Of a DNA stretch of 64,000 bases, positions 43,721-51,468 are shown piece by piece. The stretch's first letter is position 1, and each line of letters begins with the position of its first letter. Source of the DNA: an uncultured Lachnospiraceae bacterium (GTDB lineage: Bacteria > Bacillota > Clostridia > Lachnospirales > Lachnospiraceae). The position numbers and the translations under genes were made by a program. The notes beneath the pieces are model-generated. The model had not been told where the DNA came from. It made no database searches and was given only the letters and a program-made list of their open reading frames with translations. The stretch covers positions 1-64,000 of the forward strand of contig CANQRW010000003.1 in the NCBI GenBank assembly GCA_947626365.1. Direction: 5' to 3'.

Positions 43721-45025
43721 TCACCGCCGCGAATCCGGCTCCGCAAAATCATAGTTTCTGAGAATCCTGCCGAACACCAGGCAGACGGCCACACCCATGA
43801 CGCCGAGAATCAGCATCACCAGCGCGGCGCCGGATCCTTTGCCTGTGCCAAACAGGCATGTCAAAAGGCCATCCGGATCTGCCCGCTCCATCAAAGGGCA
43901 GCAGACCTGATCTACCAGGAATCCGCCTGTCAGGGTTCCGACCGGAATGGTAAAAAACTGCAGCGTGTTCCGGCAGGAATAGATCCTCCCCTGAATCTCC
44001 GCAGGTATGGTGCTGCGCAGAATTACATCGAGATTGGCATTCATTATGGGAACCACAGACCAGCCCGCGGCCTGGGCGATACACCACCACACAGGCCTTC
44101 GGGAAAAGGCCAGTATGAAATTCTCCGTTCCCAGCGAGAACAGCATCGTCAGGCAGATGACGCGGACGCGGTTCTTCGGCGCGGGCAAGACGGTCACCAG
44201 AAGGCTTCCCGCCAATGTGGCGATTCCCGCGCAGGAGGTGACAATCCCCAATACCGCCCTCCCTCCGTTTTCATGGGAAAGCACATAGGGCGGCAGGGCC
44301 GCGTCAAAGGCGGAGGCCGCAAAATTCACCCCTGCCAGAAACAGGATCAGCCAGAGGATCAGACGGTTATCGTCAAGATACAAAAGCCCTTCTTTCACGC
44401 TGGCCAAAAGTCCCTCCCTGGGAGTTTCTTTTCCCTTCCCATTTACGGAAGGAATGCGTACAAAAAACAGAAGCGACCCGAAAGCGACGGCAAAGGTTGC
44501 CAGATCCACGCCGATTACGCCTTCCATCCCCGCCGCCGCATAAAGCGCCGCCCCCAAAAGCGGATGCAGGATCGTGACAAGGGAATTGGAAAATGACTTC
44601 AAACCGCTGGTCCGCTGATACTGGGCTTTGGGCGTGATCAGCGTCATCGCCACCTCGCCGGCAGGCTGCTGCACCGTATTCATCAGACCGCTGACCGCGT
44701 TCAATATGTACATGTGAACCGGACGCAGGGAATCCGTTTTCAGCAGAAACAGTACCGTCACCGTGCAGCACGCCGCGAAGGTATCGCAGGCAAGCATGGT
44801 TCTCTTCTTGTCCCAGCGGTCCGAGAGGGCTCCGGCAAACATGCTCATCAGCACATAGGGCGTGTAGGAGCAGACGGACAGAAGGGCCGTCTTAAGCGCC
44901 GAGCCCGTCTTTTCGTACAGCCACAGGGTCAGCGCGAAATTCGTCATGGCGCTGCCCAGCTGCGACAGCGACTGTGTAGACCACAGAATCAGAAAGGTAT
45001 TCAGTTCTTTTAATGTATTTTTCAT
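43721..45025 (-). CDS. MFS efflux transporter (Mef-like)
   Basis: 434 residues, 12 hydrophobic helices. The N-terminus (LILWSTQSLSQLGSAMTNFALTLWLYEKTGSAL, then AGALSDRWDKKRTMLACD with the MFS loop-2 motif) resembles MefA-type macrolide efflux proteins. Probable role: export of a ribosome-targeting antibiotic. AAAGGAG lies 10 nt before the ATG inside a hairpin. Expression appears controlled by an upstream 12-codon leader peptide and alternative RNA stems, as for erm and mef genes. Which drug is exported cannot be told. Confidence 0.85.
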   Translation of the reverse strand: MKNTLKELNTFLILWSTQSLSQLGSAMTNFALTLWLYEKTGSALKTALLSVCSYTPYVLMSMFAGALSDRWDKKRTMLACDTFAACCTVTVLFLLKTDSLRPVHMYILNAVSGLMNTVQQPAGEVAMTLITPKAQYQRTSGLKSFSNSLVTILHPLLGAALYAAAGMEGVIGVDLATFAVAFGSLLFFVRIPSVNGKGKETPREGLLASVKEGLLYLDDNRLILWLILFLAGVNFAASAFDAALPPYVLSHENGGRAVLGIVTSCAGIATLAGSLLVTVLPAPKNRVRVICLTMLFSLGTENFILAFSRRPVWWCIAQAAGWSVVPIMNANLDVILRSTIPAEIQGRIYSCRNTLQFFTIPVGTLTGGFLVDQVCCPLMERADPDGLLTCLFGTGKGSGAALVMLILGVMGVAVCLVFGRILRNYDFAEPDSRR

Positions 45026-45029
45026 TTTG

Positions 45030-45140
45030 ACTTTGCTCCTTTGAATTATTTCGTCGAATCAAATTCGCAAAGTCTGAGGATACGGGCCTGCTGTCAGGCT
45101 CTTCTCGCTCCATGCAGTATCCTCAAACCTTGCATGGAGC
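45030..45140 (-). promoter_or_regulatory. translational attenuator ahead of the efflux gene
   Basis: Three perfect stems in the leader RNA: A, GCTCCATGCA (45131-45140, within the leader peptide codons) with TGCATGGAGC (45107-45116); B, TGAGGATAC (45117-45125) with GTATCCTCA (45075-45083); C, GACTTTGC (45067-45074) with GCAAAGTC (45030-45037), which traps the AAAGGAG of the pump gene. A and B share adjacent, partly enclosed sequence and exclude each other. A ribosome stalled on the leader peptide would disrupt A, allow B and remodel C. Confidence 0.75.
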
Positions 45141-45161
45141 CAAAGCAATCGCTAAAACCAT
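45123..45161 (-). CDS. leader peptide MVLAIALAPCKV
   Basis: 12 codons and TGA, with AAAGGAG 6 nt before the ATG. The last codons (Ala-Pro-Cys-Lys) form one arm of stem A. Its size, strong ribosome site and position mark it as a stalling peptide controlling the efflux gene about 100 nt downstream. Confidence 0.7.
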   Translation of the reverse strand: MVLAIALAPCKV

Positions 45162-45230
45162 GGTTTTCTCCTTTCTTTCTAACGGCATGCGTCCATATCG
45201 TTCAACACGTGCAGAACCGCTTTATGTTTC

Positions 45231-45259
45231 ATTATAACCAAATCATGGAATTATGCCAA
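45231..45259 (-). promoter_or_regulatory. promoter of the efflux leader
   Basis: TTGGCA (45254-45259), 17 nt, TATAAT (45231-45236). Transcription would begin near 45224, about 63 nt before the leader peptide. GCCAAT/ATTGGC repeats flank the -35 side. Between 45260 and 45411 nothing else is evident. Confidence 0.8.
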
Positions 45260-45411
45260 TAATTATATATGAAATTGGCGTTTTGTTTCCAAGAAATAAG
45301 AGGCAGATCCTTTACAGAATCCACCTCCAGGTATTCTCTATCCGCCGCACCCGCATAGAGCATTTGTATAAAAACGAACCTTCTGCCCACTCAGCCAGAT
45401 TATAAATCCAA

Positions 45412-46365
45412 TCACAAATTCAATTTTGCTTTCAGTTCCTTCTGTTCTGCCGCTGAAATCCCCATAGCATCCATCGCCTGTTCTGCTGTCCATTTGGTGG
45501 ATCTCATAAGATTTTTGACTGAAACCAGCAGAGTATTCTCCCGGCCTCTTGCTTCACCTCTTGCCTCACCTCTTGCCTCACCTATCGCTCTTCCTCTTGC
45601 CTCACCTCTCGCCTCGCCTCTCGCCTCAATCCTATCCAATACCTCACACACGGTTCTCGGACCTCCTTCTTCCCTTACTTCGCCTGCCGCTTCCTCAAAG
45701 CGGGTATCTCCGGTCATCACTGTAAACAGCTTAAATACCTCGTCATAATGGTTTATCGTATCCTTATTCGGGGCCGCAACCGTCTCCGACGGCCCTGAAT
45801 AGTCATTCTTCTTTCTTAACTGGACACAGTAGTCTGCCACATATTTAAAGTCGCTTTGAAACATGGACAGCTGCTCGTCGGAAAGCCACGCTATCTCAAA
45901 CAGGTTGATCCTGTAATCATTCACATAGGACCTTAGTTCCTCCGGGACATGAAAACAGTCATACAGCGTCAGCGGCTGATTCCAATGCTTATCATATCCA
46001 AAATACAACACTACTGTCACGACTGGATAACATTTTGCGGATTTTTCTCCATCCCGCAAAAGCTGGCCCCGGTATGCGGCGCCGTCATATCCGATCACCC
46101 GGACTGGCATATTGGGTTCCGGATGCGTCTGATTTTCAATTCCAAACAGCGCTATCCTTACGTTGCAATCCTTCCACCGTTTGGCTACGTCCCGTTCCTC
46201 CTCATGAAGCCTGCCATCCGCTTTATACATGGAGCGGGGCGTCTCATCTTCCAAATCCGCTTCCTTTACAAGCCTCTCGCCATGAAACAGAAGCACGTTG
46301 ATGATGTCCGCGAAAACATCATTATACGCTTCCAACGTTTTCTCAGTCATATCTTTTTCCGCCAT
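45412..46365 (-). CDS. Rpn-family nuclease/transposase-like protein
   Basis: 317 residues of the Rpn/PD-(D/E)XK group: VIGYDGAAYRGQL, KCYPVVTVVLYFGYDKHWN and a C-terminal helical part. Near residues 245-280 are GEAR/ARGE repeats (EARGEARGEARG twice) encoded by a 12-bp tandem repeat, typical of Rpn tails. Rpn proteins are DNA endonucleases promoting RecA-independent recombination; their biological role is unsettled, with phage restriction suggested. AGGAGG lies 9 nt before the ATG; promoter TTGCAT, 17 nt, TATACT is upstream. Confidence 0.85.
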   Translation of the reverse strand: MAEKDMTEKTLEAYNDVFADIINVLLFHGERLVKEADLEDETPRSMYKADGRLHEEERDVAKRWKDCNVRIALFGIENQTHPEPNMPVRVIGYDGAAYRGQLLRDGEKSAKCYPVVTVVLYFGYDKHWNQPLTLYDCFHVPEELRSYVNDYRINLFEIAWLSDEQLSMFQSDFKYVADYCVQLRKKNDYSGPSETVAAPNKDTINHYDEVFKLFTVMTGDTRFEEAAGEVREEGGPRTVCEVLDRIEARGEARGEARGRAIGEARGEARGEARGRENTLLVSVKNLMRSTKWTAEQAMDAMGISAAEQKELKAKLNL

Positions 46366-46407
46366 CCGCTGTTACCTCCTGCCTCATCAAACTGCCTGCT
46401 ATTTTTA

Positions 46408-46436
46408 GTATACTCAAAATGAGTGATTCATGCAAG
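46408..46436 (-). promoter_or_regulatory. promoter of the Rpn-family gene
   Basis: TTGCAT (46431-46436), 17 nt, TATACT (46408-46413). The spacer holds ACTCA-TTT-TGAGT, an inverted repeat. Confidence 0.75.
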
Positions 46437-46456
46437 ACTTTTTCTCGTCCTCGATA

Positions 46457-46512
46457 CAGTAATTGTCAGACTGTAATTGTCAGACAGTAATCACCAGACA
46501 GTAACAGGAGGA
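46457..46512 (+). repeat. four 14-bp tandem units before the GH3 gene
   Basis: Units CAGTAATTGTCAGA, CTGTAATTGTCAGA, CAGTAATCACCAGA and CAGTAACAGGAGGA run directly into the start codon; the last unit forms the ribosome site. Confidence 0.85.
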
Positions 46513-46514
46513 TA

Positions 46515-48860
46515 ATGAATTATATGAAAGAAAAAATCAGACAGATCCTCAGCCAGATGACCCTGGAAGAAAAAGCTGCCCTGTGTTCCGGCAGGGATTT
46601 CTGGAACATGAAGGGCGTGGAACGCCTTGGCGTCGCCCCTGTTATGGTAACTGACGGCCCTCACGGCCTGCGCAAGCAGGCCGGGGCGGCCGATCACCTG
46701 GGACTGAACCAGAGCGTTCCCGCCACCTGCTTTCCTCCCGCCGTCACCGCTGCCAGCAGCTGGGATCCTCAGCTGCTGGAACAGACCGGCCAGGCCATCG
46801 GGGAAGAGGCGGTTCAGGAAGAGGTGGCCGTAGTTCTCGGCCCCGGCACCAATATCAAGCGTTCGCCTTTATGCGGACGCAACTTTGAATACTTCAGCGA
46901 AGATCCGTTCCTGGCCGGCCAGATGTCCGCCGCTCTTATAAAGGGTATCCAAAGCAAGGGCATCGGCACTTCCCTGAAGCACTATGCCGGCAACAATCAG
47001 GAAAAGGCCCGGCTCATCAGCAACTCCGTCATTGACCCGCGGGCCCTGCGGGAGATTTACCTGCCCGCCTTTGAATACGCGATAAAACAGGCGCAGCCCT
47101 GGACTCTCATGTGTTCCTACAACCGGGTCAACGACGTATACTCCTGCGAAAATCCCTGGCTTCTGGACGATGTGCTTCGGAAGGAATGGGGTTTTAAAGG
47201 CATGGTCATGACCGACTGGGGCGCCATGAACGACCGGGTAAAGGCGCTGGCTGCCGGGCTGGAACTGGAGATGCCCGGCCCCAACGATACCAATGATAAA
47301 AAGATTATAGAGGCCGTCAAATCCGGCCAGCTGGATGAAGCGGTTCTGGATCAGGCCGCGGAGCGGCTGCTGACCCTGCTTCTGAAGGCAGCCGAAGTAA
47401 CAAAACAAAACTATGATGTGGACGCCCACCACCAGCAGGCACGGAAGGAAGCTGCCGCTTCCGCCGTCCTTCTGAAAAACGGCGGAATGCTTCCCCTGGA
47501 CGGAGGCAAATCCTACGCGGTAGTCGGCGCCTTCGCTGAAACGCCCCGTTACCAGGGCGCCGGCAGTTCCAAAATCAATCCGACCCGTTTGGACTCGGTT
47601 CTGGAGGAACTGGAAAAGGCTGGCGTAAGCTTCGAATACGCGCCCGGCTACTCCCTGGAGGATCCCTCCCAGGATGAAGAGCTTCGGACCCAGGCAAAAG
47701 CGCTGGCGGAGGGCAGGGACGGCGTTATCGTGATCGCCGGCCTGCCGGACGATTACGAAAGCGAAGGCTTTGACCGTACCTCCCTGGATATGCCTGCCAG
47801 TCACAACGCCCTGATCGACGCAGTCTGCCAGGTTAACTCCCATGTAACTGTTGTCCTGATGTGCGGCAGCGCCGTAAGGATGCCTTGGCGGGACAAGGTG
47901 GAAAGCATTCTCCTGACTTACCTGGGAGGCCAGGCGGCTGGCGGCGCATGCGCCGATCTGCTCACCGGCAAGGTCAATCCATCCGGCCGTCTGGCGGAGA
48001 CTTTCCCGCTGTGTTTGGAAGATAATCCCAGCTACGGCAATTTCGCCACGGACAGCATCGACGCGGAATACCGGGAAAGCATTCTGGTGGGCTACCGCTA
48101 TTACGACTGGGCCGGCATAGACGTGGCCTATCCCTTCGGCTACGGCCTGTCTTACACCACGTTCTCCTATGACGGCATGGAAGTTTTCTGGGACGACAAA
48201 GAACAGTCCGGATGGGTGAAGGTGACTGTCACCAACACTGGAAACCGCACCGGAAGCGAAGTGGTGCAGGTCTATGTGGGCAAAAAAGATTCCGTCATTA
48301 TGAGAGCGCCCCGGGAGCTGCGGGGATTTGCCAAGACAGAACTGAAACCGGGAGAAACCAGGACAGTGGAGATTCCTCTGGACGCGCGCAGCTTCTCCTA
48401 CTATGACGTCCGCCGCCGGGACTGGGCTATCGAAGACGGCAGCTATGAGATTTACGCAGGCGCTTCCAGCCGGGATCTGCCCTTGTGCCGGGAAGTGACC
48501 GTATCCGGAATCCGGCCGGAGAATATCCCCGGCTATCATCCTGAAGATGTTATAAAAGACGAAAAATTTGCCGCCAGCCGCGAGCAGTTTGCCTCCCTCT
48601 TTGACGGAGAACTGCCCCTGACCAAACCCAGGCAGAAATGGACCGTAAATTCTTCTGTAAGGGAAATTATGTCCGATGAGAACGCGAAAGCAATATTCGG
48701 CGACCTCATTCAGGCCAACGCCGCCGCATACGACGCGGAGGATGATATGGGCCGGATGATGCTGGCCATGTTCAACGATATGCCCCTGCGCAGCCTGGCC
48801 ATGTTCGGCGCCGCCAGTCTGGAGGAGATTGAGAAAAAGATAGCCCAGCTGAACCAATAG
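46515..48860 (+). CDS. glycoside hydrolase family 3 (beta-glucosidase type)
   Basis: 781 residues: GH3 N-domain (VTDGPHGLRKQ, GPGTNIKRSPLCGRNFEYFSEDP, SLKHYAGNNQE), nucleophile Asp in MVMTDWGAMND (about residue 235), GH3 C-domain (AVVGAFAETPRYQGAGSS) and a fibronectin-III-like end (VTVTNTGNRTGSEVVQVYV). No signal peptide, so cytoplasmic; it would hydrolyse imported beta-glucosides. AGGAGG lies just 3 nt before this ATG; ATG at 46524 is possible. It stands alone, preceded by tandem 14-bp repeats and followed by a convergent LysR gene. Confidence 0.93.
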   Translation: MNYMKEKIRQILSQMTLEEKAALCSGRDFWNMKGVERLGVAPVMVTDGPHGLRKQAGAADHLGLNQSVPATCFPPAVTAASSWDPQLLEQTGQAIGEEAVQEEVAVVLGPGTNIKRSPLCGRNFEYFSEDPFLAGQMSAALIKGIQSKGIGTSLKHYAGNNQEKARLISNSVIDPRALREIYLPAFEYAIKQAQPWTLMCSYNRVNDVYSCENPWLLDDVLRKEWGFKGMVMTDWGAMNDRVKALAAGLELEMPGPNDTNDKKIIEAVKSGQLDEAVLDQAAERLLTLLLKAAEVTKQNYDVDAHHQQARKEAAASAVLLKNGGMLPLDGGKSYAVVGAFAETPRYQGAGSSKINPTRLDSVLEELEKAGVSFEYAPGYSLEDPSQDEELRTQAKALAEGRDGVIVIAGLPDDYESEGFDRTSLDMPASHNALIDAVCQVNSHVTVVLMCGSAVRMPWRDKVESILLTYLGGQAAGGACADLLTGKVNPSGRLAETFPLCLEDNPSYGNFATDSIDAEYRESILVGYRYYDWAGIDVAYPFGYGLSYTTFSYDGMEVFWDDKEQSGWVKVTVTNTGNRTGSEVVQVYVGKKDSVIMRAPRELRGFAKTELKPGETRTVEIPLDARSFSYYDVRRRDWAIEDGSYEIYAGASSRDLPLCREVTVSGIRPENIPGYHPEDVIKDEKFAASREQFASLFDGELPLTKPRQKWTVNSSVREIMSDENAKAIFGDLIQANAAAYDAEDDMGRMMLAMFNDMPLRSLAMFGAASLEEIEKKIAQLNQ

Positions 48861-48895
48861 GGCGAAGTTCTGACAAAGGAGACTTTTTAGCGGAT

Positions 48896-49819
48896 TCATT
48901 GCCGCAGCGGCCGGGCGGACGCGTCTGCGTGTCCGCCCGGCCTGCTGCCTGATTCTTCTATAACCTGCATCAGCTCCGCCATGGTCCGGCTGATGAATTT
49001 CTGCCGGTGGTACACGATCATAAACTGCCGGCAGAACGCCTCCGGGTGAAAAGGCAGAATCCGGATCCGGTCCGCTTCCTGCTCTTTTTCCAGCACCCTT
49101 CCGGACACGACGGTAATACCGGGAAGCTTTTCCACGCCGTGAAGGAGAACCTGATTGCTGACGCTCTCCCATAGGATATGGTATTTCATCTGCCGGCTCT
49201 TCATCAGATGATCCGTGATTTCCCTGGCGGCGCTGCCCGGCTCTCTCATGAAAAAGGGGTACCGGCAGATTTCTTCTAAGGTGACCGTCTCCCGCCCCGC
49301 CAGCGGATGGCCGCTTCCGCAGACAAAATACAGTTTGTCCTCCATAAAAGGCCGCTCTTCCAGCTGTTCGTACCCGGACTTATCTTCCACTACGCCGAAA
49401 TCCAGCTCATTTTTCAGAACCTTCTGAATGATCCGATGGGAATTCTCCACAGTGACAGACACCTGGCACTCCGGGCAGACCTGACCGAAGCGCCTTACCG
49501 CATCCGGAATCAGATAGCTGGCGATGGTGATACTGGAGCCAATGTGAATACTGCCGATTCCCCGGGCCGAAGTCATAACACTCTCCATCTGGTCAAAGGA
49601 GCTGACAATATGGACAGCGTAATCGAAGAACAGCTTTCCATTCTCCGTCACGTACAATCTGCGGTTAATCCGGTCGAACAACCGTACCCGGTAAGCTTCT
49701 TCCAGCTCCCGGATCGCCAGACTGACGCTGGGCTGCGCCAGATGTAATTTTTCCGCTGCCTTTGTGACGCTCATCTCCTTATAGACTTCGATAAATATCT
49801 TCAGGTGGCGAATGGTCAT
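48896..49819 (-). CDS. LysR-family transcriptional regulator
   Basis: 307 residues. MTIRHLKIFIEVYKEMSVTKAAEKLHLAQPSVSLAIRELEE is the winged helix; the substrate domain begins about residue 90 (GSIHIGSSITIASYLIP). GGAG lies 5 nt before the ATG. It is divergent from the chromate transporter genes, with a LysR-type inverted repeat between, so it probably controls them. Confidence 0.93.
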   Translation of the reverse strand: MTIRHLKIFIEVYKEMSVTKAAEKLHLAQPSVSLAIRELEEAYRVRLFDRINRRLYVTENGKLFFDYAVHIVSSFDQMESVMTSARGIGSIHIGSSITIASYLIPDAVRRFGQVCPECQVSVTVENSHRIIQKVLKNELDFGVVEDKSGYEQLEERPFMEDKLYFVCGSGHPLAGRETVTLEEICRYPFFMREPGSAAREITDHLMKSRQMKYHILWESVSNQVLLHGVEKLPGITVVSGRVLEKEQEADRIRILPFHPEAFCRQFMIVYHRQKFISRTMAELMQVIEESGSRPGGHADASARPLRQ

Positions 49820-49994
49820 GACTGCTCCTTCCTCGGACGCCGGCTATCCGGCGCGGCGCCTCTGGCTACCGATACTTTACTGAACGGCGCGGCGCCGCCT
49901 GCCGCTTCGCGTGCTACATCTTGCCGCTTTGCGCGCTACACTTGCCGCCAGCTTCTTTGCGGCCATTGATTGCGGCCATTTATCATATTGTTTT

Positions 49995-50019
49995 TATTAT
50001 GTATATTGATATCATAATA
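49995..50019. promoter_or_regulatory. candidate LysR box
   Basis: TATTATG and CATAATA, 11-nt spacer, in the divergent gap between lysR and chr genes, just upstream of the chr promoter. Confidence 0.5.
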
Positions 50020-50023
50020 CTAT

Positions 50024-50052
50024 TTGATTTATATGTCAAAGGGGGTTATACT
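50024..50052 (+). promoter_or_regulatory. promoter of the chromate transporter genes
   Basis: TTGATT (50024-50029), 17 nt, TATACT (50047-50052), 26 nt before the first start codon. Confidence 0.7.
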
Positions 50053-50077
50053 GTATGAAGCAGGAGGAATCTCTATT

Positions 50078-50770
50078 ATGGAAAACAAGAAAAACAACGT
50101 GCTTCTAAAGCTGTTCACTTCCACCTTATACTTAAGCGCCTTCACCTTCGGCGGCGGTTACGTGATCGTAACCCTTCTGAAGGACAAATTCGTGGATCAG
50201 TACCACTGGATCGATGAGGAGGAGATGCTGGATCTGGTGGCCATCGCCCAGTCGTCCCCCGGGGCCATCGCCGTCAACGGGGCTATCGTGGTGGGCTACA
50301 AGCTGGCGGGAATCCCCGGCGTGCTGTTATCCGTCCTGGGAGCCGTCATCCCGCCCATGGTCATTCTGTCCCTGGTGTCCATGTGCTACGTGGCCTTCAG
50401 CACCAATCCCTATATCGCCGCCATGTTAAGCGGCATGCGCGCCGGCGTAGGAGCCGTCATCGCCTCAGTAGTCTGGGATATGGGAAGAAATGTGGTGAAA
50501 ACCAAAGATTATATCAACATCGTCATTATGTTCCTCAGCTTCTGCGCCAGCTATTTCGGTGGGGTCAACGTGATCTTCATTATCATCGCCGTAGCGCTGT
50601 TCGGCATGATCCGGTCAATTATCACTGGAAAATCCGCGATCAAGGCAGAAAACACTGTTAAGGAAGAATTTGCCGGAGAAACGAGAATTTCCGACCAGGA
50701 AAAATCAGCTGGGAAGACAAACGCTTTTTCCAGCGAAAAACCTTCCGGAAAGGCAGGTGACCGTTCATGA
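50078..50770 (+). CDS. chromate transporter, short-chain subunit 1
   Basis: 230 residues: one CHR domain with FTFGGGYVIVTLLKDKFVDQYHWIDEEEMLDLVAIAQSSPGAIAVNGA and five to six hydrophobic segments, then a polar Lys/Ser-rich tail of about 40 residues. Short CHR proteins act as pairs; they export chromate or a related anion, and in anaerobes the natural substrate is unclear. Start at 50078 has AGGAGG 10 nt upstream. It overlaps the second subunit gene by 4 nt. Confidence 0.92.
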   Translation: MENKKNNVLLKLFTSTLYLSAFTFGGGYVIVTLLKDKFVDQYHWIDEEEMLDLVAIAQSSPGAIAVNGAIVVGYKLAGIPGVLLSVLGAVIPPMVILSLVSMCYVAFSTNPYIAAMLSGMRAGVGAVIASVVWDMGRNVVKTKDYINIVIMFLSFCASYFGGVNVIFIIIAVALFGMIRSIITGKSAIKAENTVKEEFAGETRISDQEKSAGKTNAFSSEKPSGKAGDRS

Positions 50771-51336
50771 TTTACCTGAAATTATTCCTAAGCTTTCTCC
50801 AGATCGGCGCCTTCAGCTTCGGCGGCGGTTACGCCGCCATGCCTCTGATCCAGGAGCAGGTCATTACTTTAAACCACTGGCTGACCATGGATACCTTCAC
50901 CGACCTGGTGACCATCGCAGAGATGACCCCCGGTCCCATCGCCATCAACGCCGCTACTTTCGTAGGAACACAGGTAGCCGGACCCCTGGGCGCCCTGTCG
51001 GCCACTGTGGGCTGTATCCTGCCCTCCTGCATCTTCGTCACATTGCTGGCCTGGGTCTACACCCGCTACCGGAATCTGGCCCTGCTTCAGAATACACTGG
51101 CGTCTCTTCGGCCCGCCGTAGTGGCCATGATCGCCAAGGCTGGCCTGACCATCCTGATCTCCGCCTTCTTCTTAAACGGCACCATCTCCCTGGCCCTGAG
51201 CAACATATCCATCCGGATGGTGTGCTATTTTGTCATTGCCGTTGTCCTGCTGCGCAAGGTCAAATTAAATCCCATTCTGGTAATGGTGCTGTGCGGCGTG
51301 TTCGAGGTGGCGTACTATATCCTGGCAACTATATAA
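50767..51336 (+). CDS. chromate transporter, short-chain subunit 2
   Basis: 189 residues: second CHR half, FSFGGGYAAMPLIQEQVITLNHWLTMDTFTDLVTIAEMTPGPIAINAATFVG. It begins by ATGA overlap with subunit 1, so the two are made in equal amounts as an antiparallel pair. Confidence 0.93.
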   Translation: MIYLKLFLSFLQIGAFSFGGGYAAMPLIQEQVITLNHWLTMDTFTDLVTIAEMTPGPIAINAATFVGTQVAGPLGALSATVGCILPSCIFVTLLAWVYTRYRNLALLQNTLASLRPAVVAMIAKAGLTILISAFFLNGTISLALSNISIRMVCYFVIAVVLLRKVKLNPILVMVLCGVFEVAYYILATI

Positions 51337-51370
51337 AGGGGAACATCGGAACAAATTCATTTCACGTAAA

Positions 51371-51441
51371 AATGCGGCTGTCGCAGAATTATCACAGTGA
51401 ACCTTCAAAATTCACCGCGGCGATTCTGAAACAGCCGCATT
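51371..51441 (-). terminator. terminator of the sugar operon
   Basis: AATGCGGCTGT and ACAGCCGCATT (11 bp), with an added GCAGAAT/ATTCTG stem; TTTTT follows on the minus strand. It lies between convergent operons. Confidence 0.75.
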
Positions 51442-51468
51442 CATCAATTATCGTCCGGCTGCATCCGC

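Noticed and set aside
46869-49172. 767-codon minus-strand open frame
   Set aside because: Antisense to the GH3 gene and out of frame with lysR; shadow of codon bias.
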